In this document: positions 55,509 through 63,050 of the stretch, in pieces
Position numbering within the stretch: the first letter of the stretch is position 1
Layout: every line of letters begins with the position of its first letter
NCBI RefSeq assembly: GCF_003160695.1
Contig: NZ_QGDD01000001.1
Coordinates: 806,001-870,000, forward strand
DNA length: 64,000 nucleotides
DNA from: Nocardioides silvaticus
Lineage (GTDB): Bacteria; Actinomycetota; Actinomycetes; Propionibacteriales; Nocardioidaceae
Direction: 5' to 3'
Position numbers and translations under genes: made by a program
Notes under the pieces: model-generated
Seen by the model: only the letters and a program-made list of their open reading frames with translations
The model's database searches: none
What the model was told of the DNA's origin: nothing

Positions 55509-57638
55509 ATGACGACTGAGCTACGGGTGCCAAGCCCTCCAGGATTCGACACCGGGCCACGAGGATCACGGACCAGGTCCGTGCTGCCGTGGCTCATGCT
55601 GGCTGTGTGGATCGGGCTGGTGGTGGGCGGCTTCTCGCTGGCCGGCAAGCTCGACTCGGTGACGCGCGACAACCAGGCCGACTACCTGCCGGTCAGTGCT
55701 CAGTCGACCAAGGTGCTCCAAGCCGAAGCCGGCCTGCCCGGTGGTGGGGACGGCCTGCTCGTGGTCGTGTACGAACGAGCCGAGGGCATCGGGCCGGCGG
55801 ATCGGGAGGCGGCCGCGCGCGGCTACGCCGAGCTGGCGGAGCGTTTCGGCAACGACCCTGCCGTACGTCCGGAGATCGTCGAGTCCTCCCACGGCACGGC
55901 GCTGGTCTTCGGGCTACCACTGGACCGCACGTGGGTCACCGACGAGGCCGAGGCCACCTCGGTGGCCGATGCCCGTGAGCTTCTCTCCGACCGGCCGGAC
56001 GGTCTGAACGTCTACGTGACCGGTCCGTCTGCGATCGGCGCCGACATGGACGAGGTGTTCGACACCGTCGACGCGAAGCTGATGCTGGCGACCACCCTCG
56101 TGGTGGCGCTCCTGCTGATCCTGACCTACCGCAGTCCGTTGCTATGGCTGGTCCCGCTCGTCTCGGTCGGGGTCGCGGCGGTCATGTCGATGGGTGCGGT
56201 GTATGCACTCACCCAGGTCTTCGACTTCACGATCACGAGCATGAGCTCGGCGCTGCTTGTCGTGCTGGTCTTCGGCGCCGGGACCGACTACGCCTTGCTG
56301 CTGGTGTCGCGCTACCGCGAGGAGCTGCACCACCACGAGCGGCCGGTCGACGCGATGCAGGCGGCGCTGCGGGCGGCCGCCCCGGCCATCGCCGCTTCCG
56401 CGGGGACCGTCGCAGCCGGCCTGCTGTGCCTGCTGGTGGCAGACCTCAACAGCACCAGCGGTCTCGGCCCCGTGGGTGCGGCGGGAATCGCGGTCTCGCT
56501 GCTGGTCATGCTCACCTTCTTCCCGGCCCTGCTGGTGGTGCTCGGGCGCAGGGTCTTCTGGCCGTTCGTGCCGCGACTCGGTGCTGAGCCGCAGGCAGCG
56601 GGCTCTCGATGGGCGCGGCTGGGCGAGCTGGTCGATCGTCGTCGGGTCGTCAGCTGGGCCGTGCCGCTGGTGGTCCTCGGCGCCCTCTCGCTGGGCCTGA
56701 TAGGTGCGAGCGGCTCCCTGCCGCAGCTGGATCAGTTCGCCCGGTCCTCACCGGACTCCGTGACCGGTGCGAAGCTGATCGACGATCACTTCCCCGGTCA
56801 GGGCGGCCAGCCGGTCACGGTGATGAGCCGACCGGACACGAGCGATGAAGTCCTCGCCGCCGTCCGGAACACGTCCGGGGTTGTCAGCGCCGAGATCGAT
56901 CGGGCCGGCGAGGACTGGGTGGAGATCTCGGCGATCCCGGTCGACTCGCCGGAGAGCGCGGGCGAGACGGCCACGATCAAGCGGCTGCGAGGCAACCTCG
57001 AGGAGGTGGCCGGTGACGCTGCGCTGGTCGGCGGACCGAGTGCCGAGCTGCTGGACACGGACGAGACGAACACCAGTGACCGCAACCGGGTGATGCCGCT
57101 GATCCTGCTGGTCGTGCTCGTGATCCTGGGGCTGCTGCTGCGCGCGGTCGTGGCGCCGCTGGTGCTGGTGGCCACCGTCGTGGTGTCGTTCTTCGGAGCC
57201 CTGGGACTGTGCAACCTGTTGTTCGACCGGGTGCTCGGGTTCGGCGGCTGGGAGTCGTCGGTGCCCCTGATCGGGTTCCTCTTCCTGGTCGCGCTCGGCG
57301 TCGACTACAACATCTTCTTGATGAGCCGGGTCCGTGAGGAAGTGGTGGGGCACGGGACCGTGGAGGGCACCAAGCGCGGCCTCGCGGTGACCGGTGGGGT
57401 GATCACGTCGGCCGGCGTCGTACTGGCAGCGACGTTCGCGGTGCTTGCCTCGTTGCCGCTCGTCATGCTCATCGAGATTGGGATACTGGTCGCCGTCGGT
57501 GTCCTCATCGACACGTTGCTGGTGCGTTCCATCGTGGTTCCCGCACTGACGATGTCGCTGGGTCCGCGGATCTGGTGGCCCAGCAGCCTTTGGCGCACGC
57601 GGGAGGACCGGGAGGACCGGGTCGATGAACCCGTGTGA
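55509..57638 (+). CDS. MMPL-family RND transporter
   Basis: Membrane transporter of 709 aa with twelve predicted spans in two halves, each with a large exported loop and the paired RND motifs GAGTDYALLLVSRYREEL and ALGVDYNIFLMSRVREEV, whose aspartate-tyrosine pairs carry protons. MMPL proteins export lipids, lipoglycans, siderophores or drugs in actinobacteria. ATG 55509 is the first start giving a normal N-terminus (an upstream GTG would add an unconserved stretch). It is 3 bp before the histidine-kinase gene, so the two-component system shares its transcript. Confidence 0.9.
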   Translation: MTTELRVPSPPGFDTGPRGSRTRSVLPWLMLAVWIGLVVGGFSLAGKLDSVTRDNQADYLPVSAQSTKVLQAEAGLPGGGDGLLVVVYERAEGIGPADREAAARGYAELAERFGNDPAVRPEIVESSHGTALVFGLPLDRTWVTDEAEATSVADARELLSDRPDGLNVYVTGPSAIGADMDEVFDTVDAKLMLATTLVVALLLILTYRSPLLWLVPLVSVGVAAVMSMGAVYALTQVFDFTITSMSSALLVVLVFGAGTDYALLLVSRYREELHHHERPVDAMQAALRAAAPAIAASAGTVAAGLLCLLVADLNSTSGLGPVGAAGIAVSLLVMLTFFPALLVVLGRRVFWPFVPRLGAEPQAAGSRWARLGELVDRRRVVSWAVPLVVLGALSLGLIGASGSLPQLDQFARSSPDSVTGAKLIDDHFPGQGGQPVTVMSRPDTSDEVLAAVRNTSGVVSAEIDRAGEDWVEISAIPVDSPESAGETATIKRLRGNLEEVAGDAALVGGPSAELLDTDETNTSDRNRVMPLILLVVLVILGLLLRAVVAPLVLVATVVVSFFGALGLCNLLFDRVLGFGGWESSVPLIGFLFLVALGVDYNIFLMSRVREEVVGHGTVEGTKRGLAVTGGVITSAGVVLAATFAVLASLPLVMLIEIGILVAVGVLIDTLLVRSIVVPALTMSLGPRIWWPSSLWRTREDREDRVDEPV

Positions 57639-57641
57639 ACG

Positions 57642-58814
57642 ATGACGACGCTCCGCCCGCCAGTGGCCGACCGGCTGCTGGCGGCGGCGGCGTTCGTGCT
57701 CGGCGTGGTCGCGGCCATCGTGCTCCAGGCGGTCGACTTCGACGGCGAGCGCAGGGTGGACGCGGGGGCGGTCGTGCTGCTGGGCGCGATGTCGGTGCCG
57801 TTGCTGGCTCGTCGGCAGCGGCCGATCCTCGTCGTCCTCGTCGTGCTCGCCGTGTCGACGCCGTACCACCTCCTCGACTATCCGCACGAGGCCACGATGC
57901 CGGCCTCACTCGTCGCGGCGTTCGCGGCGGCACGCTACAGCGAGCCGCAGCGGCGGCCCGTCGCCGCCCTGGTGGCGGTGGCCGCGGTGACCGTGCCGGT
58001 CCTTGCCGACGAGACGTCGGGGGCCCTGAGCGATGCCCTCCTCGGCGTCGGCTGGCTCTTCATGGCCTTTTTCGCCGGGCTGGCGGTCCGCTTCCGTGAG
58101 AGCTGGAAGGCCGCCGTCGCCGCACGGCTGGAGCAGGAGCGTGCCGACGAGATCGAGCGACGGGTCGCCGACGAGCGGGTCCTCATCGCTGCCGAGCTGC
58201 ACGATGTCCTGGCCCACGGCCTCGCCGTCGCCAACGTCCAGGCGTCCGTCGCTGCCCACCTGATCGACCAGCTGCCGAAGAAGGACGCGTCGCTGCAAGA
58301 GCTGTCCAGCACGCTGCACGACCTGTCCGACACGAGCCGCGCCACCCTCCACGAGCTGCGCGCCGTGCTGGACGTCCTGCACGGCGGGGAGGGCGAGCCG
58401 ACCGAGCCGGCGCCGCACCTCGGCGAGCTGCACCGCCTGGTGGAGATGGCCGAGGCGGCCGGTGTCCGCGTCGACGTCGAGGCCACCCGGCTCCCGGAGG
58501 ACCTGCCGTCGACGGTGTCGGTCGTGGCCTACCGCATCATCCAGGAGTCGCTCACCAACGTCATCCGGCACACGACGGCCGGGCGCGCGACCGTCCGGCT
58601 CGACCAGGACGACCACCGGCTGCGGATCGCCGTCCTCGACCAAGGACCCGCGCGACCTGAGTCGACGGCGACGCAGGGAGGCTTCGGGATCGCCGGGATG
58701 ACAGGACGAGCCCAGGCGGTCGGCGGCGAGCTGTCCGCCGGACCCGGCAGGTCCGGAGGGTTCGAGGTGTCGGCCAGCCTGCCGCTGCCCGACAGCTGGC
58801 GGGTGCCCTCGTGA
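57642..58814 (+). CDS. NarL-type two-component sensor histidine kinase
   Basis: Kinase of 390 aa. Six hydrophobic segments fill residues 10-150 without an evident ligand domain, so it probably senses a membrane signal. The HisKA_3 dimerisation box RVLIAAELHDVLAHGLAV carries phosphoacceptor His187. An HATPase_c domain follows (YRIIQESLTNVIRH as N box, VLDQGPA, GGFGIAGMTGRAQAVGGELSAGP). ATG 57642. The stop overlaps the response regulator GTG by 4 bp. Confidence 0.93.
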   Translation: MTTLRPPVADRLLAAAAFVLGVVAAIVLQAVDFDGERRVDAGAVVLLGAMSVPLLARRQRPILVVLVVLAVSTPYHLLDYPHEATMPASLVAAFAAARYSEPQRRPVAALVAVAAVTVPVLADETSGALSDALLGVGWLFMAFFAGLAVRFRESWKAAVAARLEQERADEIERRVADERVLIAAELHDVLAHGLAVANVQASVAAHLIDQLPKKDASLQELSSTLHDLSDTSRATLHELRAVLDVLHGGEGEPTEPAPHLGELHRLVEMAEAAGVRVDVEATRLPEDLPSTVSVVAYRIIQESLTNVIRHTTAGRATVRLDQDDHRLRIAVLDQGPARPESTATQGGFGIAGMTGRAQAVGGELSAGPGRSGGFEVSASLPLPDSWRVPS

Positions 58815-59455
58815 TCCGGGTCCTGCTCGCCGATGACCAGGTCCTGGTGCGCAGCGCGTTCGCGCTGCTGGTCGGCTCCGCGGACGACATGGAGGTGGTC
58901 GGCGAGGCCGGAACCGGCGAGGAGGCGGTGACGCTGGCCCGGGCGCTGCGCCCCGACGTCGTGCTGATGGACATCAGGATGCCGGGCACCGACGGCATCG
59001 ACGCGACCGCGCAGATCGTTGCTGACGATGCAGCGAGCGGCAGCAAGGTGCTGATCCTGACCACCTTCGAGACCGACGCCAACGTCCTGCGCGGCCTTCG
59101 CGCCGGCGCGTGCGGATTCCTGCCCAAGGACACCCGCCCGGACACGCTGCTGGACGCCATCCGCATCGTGGCGGCCGGCGAGACGCTGCTGTCGCCCGGG
59201 GCGACCAGGGCGGTCGTCGCCCGGGCGCTGAGCCGCCCGGAGGCCCCGGCGCCCGAGCGGCTGGCGAGACTGACGGCACGCGAGCGCGAGGTGCTGCGGC
59301 TGGTCGCCGTCGGCCGGAGCAACCAGGAGATCGCGGACGAGCTCGTCGTCAGCCCGCTGACCGCCAAGACGCACGTGGCCCGCATCCTGGCGAAGGTGGG
59401 CGCTCGCGACCGCGTCCATCTCGTGATCGCCGCCTACGAAGCCGGGCTCCTCTAA
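58811..59455 (+). CDS. NarL/LuxR-type response regulator
   Basis: Regulator of 214 aa. Receiver (1-120) with acidic pocket ADDQ and phosphoacceptor Asp54 (VLMDIRMPG), conserved Thr and Lys (LTTFE; FLPKD). The LuxR-type DNA-binding domain (about 148-214) reads RLTAREREVLRLVAVGRSNQEIADELVVSPLTAKTHVARILAKVG. GTG 58811 overlaps the kinase gene. The palindromes before the MMPL gene and the amidohydrolase gene are the most likely targets. Confidence 0.95.
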   Translation: MIRVLLADDQVLVRSAFALLVGSADDMEVVGEAGTGEEAVTLARALRPDVVLMDIRMPGTDGIDATAQIVADDAASGSKVLILTTFETDANVLRGLRAGACGFLPKDTRPDTLLDAIRIVAAGETLLSPGATRAVVARALSRPEAPAPERLARLTAREREVLRLVAVGRSNQEIADELVVSPLTAKTHVARILAKVGARDRVHLVIAAYEAGLL

Positions 59456-59462
59456 CGGGCGC

Positions 59463-59486
59463 TCCGTACTCCGCGCGGAGTACGGA
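59463..59486. promoter_or_regulatory. Palindromic operator upstream of the amidohydrolase gene
   Basis: TCCGTACTCCG-CG-CGGAGTACGGA is a perfect 11-bp inverted repeat with 2-bp spacer, followed in register by GTGTCTGCCG (59490-59499) and CGGACG (59504-59509). The centre is 68.5 bp from the ATG at 59543, exactly as for the MMPL copy. Confidence 0.82.
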
Positions 59487-59542
59487 CAGGTGTCTGCCGT
59501 AGGCGGACGACCCGGGCGGGCGGACCCAGAAGAGTGATCTGC

Positions 59543-60709
59543 ATGGAGAAGATCAGAGAAGACTCGGGCCGCCGGTTGCTCGGGCGCCGCGGTTTCGTCG
59601 CCGGCGCCGCTGCCTTCGGCGCCGGCGCAGGACTGACCGCGACGGCCCTCGCGGCACGCGACGACAGCCGAGAGCACTCGGAGGTCTCGCTCACCGAGAA
59701 GGACCTCACGCTGCGCGACCAAGACCTGAAGTTCATCGGCACCGAGGAGACCTTCACAACCTCCGAGCTGCTGGAGTTGAACTCCATCAACCAGGATCAC
59801 ATCACGTTCCTCACGGAGATCGGTCTTGCCGACCTGGGCGAACGCCGCATCCGCGACATGGACGCAGGGGGGCTCGACGTCCAGATCCTCTCTGCACACA
59901 CGCCGTCGGTGCAGAACGTCGCCGGGCAGGAGGGGATCGACATGGCCCATGCCCTCAACCGGCTGCTCGTGGAGGGGCCGATGGCCCAGTACCCGGGCCG
60001 CTTCCAGGCCTTCGCCACCCTGCCCCTGCAGGGTCCGGAGGCCGCGGCGGACGAGCTGGAACGATCGGTCCGCGAGGACGGCTTCCTGGGTGCACTGACG
60101 AACGGACACATCACGGGGAAGTACCTCGATCATCCCGAGCTCGAGCCCGTGCTGGCGCGTGCTGAGGCTCTCGACGTGCCGATCTACCTGCATCCCGGGT
60201 ATCCGGCCGACGATGTCTACGACGTGTACTTCAGGACGACACGGTCGCAGTACACGAAGGAGTACCAGGACTACATCTTCAGCGGGTCTGGGCTCGGCTG
60301 GCACCAAGAGGTGCTGATCCAGTGCGTCCGGATGATCGCCTACGGGGTCTTCGACAGGTTCCCCCGGCTGAAGATCATCGTCGGCCACATGGGCGAAGGC
60401 CTCCCGTTCTACTACGAGCGGATCGCCAACGACATGGGCGAGCCGACCGAGAAGTCCCTCGAGAAGCCCTTCGAGCAGTACTTCCAGGACAATTTCTGGT
60501 TCACCACCAGCGCGTTCTTCCAGGACGACCTGCTCCACCTCCTGCTGAAGTACATCAGCGTGGACCGGGTGATGTTCGCCACCGACTACCCCTTCATCGA
60601 GAGCATCAAGGAAGGCACCGACTGGTTCCGGGCTGTCGACCTCCCCCGTGAGGACAAGGAGAAGATCGCGTTCCGCAATGCCGAGAGCTTGTTCGGCATC
60701 ACAGTGTGA
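59543..60709 (+). CDS. Tat-type exported amidohydrolase/decarboxylase (amidohydrolase 2 family)
   Basis: TIM-barrel protein of 388 aa with a twin-arginine-like signal (RRLLGRRGFVAGAAAFGAGAG). The barrel resembles gamma-resorcylate-decarboxylase-type amidohydrolases: FIGTEETF at the metal-site strand 1, YLHPGYP, IVGHMGEGLPFY and FATDYPF. Where the family usually has EEHF, the histidine is replaced by threonine (Thr70). ATG 59543 is supported by the conserved operator distance. Preceded by the palindrome found at the MMPL operon, so probably co-regulated with it. Substrate unknown. Confidence 0.87.
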   Translation: MEKIREDSGRRLLGRRGFVAGAAAFGAGAGLTATALAARDDSREHSEVSLTEKDLTLRDQDLKFIGTEETFTTSELLELNSINQDHITFLTEIGLADLGERRIRDMDAGGLDVQILSAHTPSVQNVAGQEGIDMAHALNRLLVEGPMAQYPGRFQAFATLPLQGPEAAADELERSVREDGFLGALTNGHITGKYLDHPELEPVLARAEALDVPIYLHPGYPADDVYDVYFRTTRSQYTKEYQDYIFSGSGLGWHQEVLIQCVRMIAYGVFDRFPRLKIIVGHMGEGLPFYYERIANDMGEPTEKSLEKPFEQYFQDNFWFTTSAFFQDDLLHLLLKYISVDRVMFATDYPFIESIKEGTDWFRAVDLPREDKEKIAFRNAESLFGITV

Positions 60710-60776
60710 GGCGACGGGAACCACCCCGGCAGTGGCTACGTTGGACACGGAGAAGCACCCGACGCGAGGAGACCCG

Positions 60777-61070
60777 ATGCGCTGCCCCAACGACGAAGCC
60801 ACGCTCGTGATGAGCGAGCGGAGCGGGATCGAGATCGACTACTGCCCGGAGTGCCGGGGGGTGTGGCTCGACCGCGGCGAGCTCGACAAGATCATCGAGC
60901 GGTCGGTCTCGATGGAGCAGTCGGCCGCGCCGGCACCGCAGGCGCCTCCGGTGCAGCAGCCGCGGTACGACCAGTACGACGACCGCCGCGAGCAGCACCG
61001 CTACCCGCCCCAGCAGGGCTATTACAAGAAGCGCAAGAAGGAGAGCTGGCTCAGCGAACTGTTCGATTGA
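60777..61070 (+). CDS. Small zinc-ribbon (TFIIB-like) protein
   Basis: Protein of 97 aa. CPNDEATLV and CPECRGVWLDRGELDKII form a zf-TFIIB-type ribbon (C3-P-x2 and C23-x2-C26). After a Pro/Gln/Tyr-rich linker the C-terminus YYKKRKKESWLSELFD is basic then amphipathic. ATG 60777 has GAGGAG 5 bp upstream. Similar small proteins are common in actinobacteria; the function is unknown. Confidence 0.85.
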   Translation: MRCPNDEATLVMSERSGIEIDYCPECRGVWLDRGELDKIIERSVSMEQSAAPAPQAPPVQQPRYDQYDDRREQHRYPPQQGYYKKRKKESWLSELFD

Positions 61071-61111
61071 CGGACTGACCGGACGGGTTCCGCGCGAGTA
61101 GCATCGCGAGC

Positions 61112-63037
61112 GTGCCGCTCCAGGACGAGCTTCGCGAGCTCTGCACGCAGGTTGGTCCGCACGTCTTCGATGATGCGGACACGTTCCGTGGCGCGTTCGA
61201 CGACTTCGTTCCCGAGGGTGCGGCGACCCCCGGCGACCTGAGGCTGCTGGTCGACGCGATCGCGACCGGCGCCTTCCAGCGGCTGGTCGGCCAGCTCGAG
61301 CTGAATGCCGACCCCCCGACCGCGATCGCGGCCGAGTCCGAGCGGCTCGCCCGCGACCGGGGCACGGTGGAGACCGAGGGTGCCCGTTGGGCGCTGTCGG
61401 TGCTCGCGTACGCCCGCGGTCTCACCGACCGCGGCGTGGCCACGCGGCCGACCGCCCTGGGCCGCCCCGCCCAGCCGGACGCGGCGCGCGAGCCGTCCCG
61501 GCCGACGCCGGCCTCGGCTCCGGTGGCGCCGGCGGACCTGCCGCCGACGTACGTGCCGCCGCACGCCGCGACCACCGCGACAGCGGGTACGACGCCGCCG
61601 CCCGCGCCGCCGGGAGCGCCGGCCCCGCCCTCGACCGCCCTCGCGCCGAGCCCGGCGCCGGCTCCGCCCTCGGGCGGGAGCGGGTCCCAGCCCGGGAGGA
61701 AGCGGGGTCTGGTCCCGATCGTCCTCGCGGTCGCCGTCGTCATCGCGATCGCCGTCGTCGCCGGCTTCGTGCTGCTCGGCGGCGACGACGAGAAGAGCGG
61801 GGGCGAGAGCACCGACGCTCAGGACAGCGCAGCGGCCGGCGACTCTCCCGGCGGAGAGGATGCCGGCAGCGGTGGCGCGCAGCTCCCGCCGGCGCCTGCC
61901 GAGCTGCCCGCGCTCCCAGCGGGCTCCCCGAGCACGTTCCAGTTCATCGTGCGGATGCCGACGACGCTCCACACCACCGTGCCCACCGCGTTCGGCGAGG
62001 GCACGGGGACGGAGATCTTCGGGGGCGGCGACCCGACCGATCCCGACATCCAGCGGGCCACCGGCCCCGAACGCACCGCCCAGCGGGTGAAGGCGCTCAC
62101 CGACCAGGGCATCCCGGTGCGGGTGAAGTACTACACCCTCCGCCAGGTCGGCGGTGGTGAGGCGAGCGAGCAGGAGCTGCTCGACCTGATCGACGACGTC
62201 GACCTGATGGCGGCGTACTGGACCAACGTCCGCGACCTCCTCACCGGGCTCGGCAGCGCCGGCGGACCGATCGAGCTCGTCGTCGAGCCCGACGCTCCCG
62301 GCGAGATCCTGTCCCAGGGGACCGCCGACGCCTCGGAGATCCCGGCATCCGTGGCCTCGTCCGGTGTCGAAGGTCTCGACGGCCTGCCCGACACGTTCGC
62401 CGGCTGGGCGCAGGGCTGGCTGGCGTTGCGCGACGAGCTGGCGCCCGACGTACGCATTGGCATGACCGTCTCGCCCTGGCAGGTCGGTCACGACCTGCTG
62501 CCGGAGCCACCGGCCGCCGAGGACGTCGCCGCCTGGGCGATGAGCTTCGGCGACTCCTATGCCACGTTCGGGGCGCGGTTCGACTTCCTCGACACGATCC
62601 TGACGTACGCCGAGGGCGGGTCGCAGGGCCCGGACTACCAGCCCGACGCGACCTTCTTCGACGTCCTGCTGACCTGGGTCGAGGGCATCTCGACCGCGAC
62701 CGACACCCGGGTGGTGATCGACAACGTGCCGGTCGGCAACACCGTCTACCGGACGCTGGACGACAACAGCTACCACTACCGCGACACCTGGGCGCAGTGG
62801 ATCCTCGCCGACGACACCTTCGCCAACCTCGTCGCGCTGCGGGACGCGGGCGTGATCGGGATCGTCTTCGGCGTGGACATCGACCCGGCGTCGATGACCT
62901 GCCCGTGCGACGCCGCCGAGGACGGCGTGACCAACGGCGGCGACCAGGGCAAGAAGTCCGCGTCGGCCGACGACGACGGCGGGTACCTCGCCGAACGGCT
63001 CCGCGCCTACACGTCCACCGGGGGCCTCCCGCTCTGA
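61112..63037 (+). CDS. Membrane-anchored protein with N-terminal helical domain and exported TIM-barrel-like domain
   Basis: Protein of 641 aa. Residues 1-105 form a helical module (LRELCTQVGPHVFDD, FVPEGAATPGDLRLLVDAIATGAFQRLV, ARDRG, ARWALSVLAYARGL) shared with the next gene. A Pro/Ala linker (112-196) leads to one membrane segment (199-223) and an acidic Ser/Gly stretch; the exported domain (270-641) contains ELVVEPDAPGEI, VRIGMTVSPW and RVVIDNVPVGNTVYR, reminiscent of a glycosidase-like barrel, and a CPC motif near 610. GTG 61112. I do not recognise the exported domain with confidence. Confidence 0.8.
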   Translation: MPLQDELRELCTQVGPHVFDDADTFRGAFDDFVPEGAATPGDLRLLVDAIATGAFQRLVGQLELNADPPTAIAAESERLARDRGTVETEGARWALSVLAYARGLTDRGVATRPTALGRPAQPDAAREPSRPTPASAPVAPADLPPTYVPPHAATTATAGTTPPPAPPGAPAPPSTALAPSPAPAPPSGGSGSQPGRKRGLVPIVLAVAVVIAIAVVAGFVLLGGDDEKSGGESTDAQDSAAAGDSPGGEDAGSGGAQLPPAPAELPALPAGSPSTFQFIVRMPTTLHTTVPTAFGEGTGTEIFGGGDPTDPDIQRATGPERTAQRVKALTDQGIPVRVKYYTLRQVGGGEASEQELLDLIDDVDLMAAYWTNVRDLLTGLGSAGGPIELVVEPDAPGEILSQGTADASEIPASVASSGVEGLDGLPDTFAGWAQGWLALRDELAPDVRIGMTVSPWQVGHDLLPEPPAAEDVAAWAMSFGDSYATFGARFDFLDTILTYAEGGSQGPDYQPDATFFDVLLTWVEGISTATDTRVVIDNVPVGNTVYRTLDDNSYHYRDTWAQWILADDTFANLVALRDAGVIGIVFGVDIDPASMTCPCDAAEDGVTNGGDQGKKSASADDDGGYLAERLRAYTSTGGLPL

Positions 63038-63050
63038 CATGCTGTGCCCT

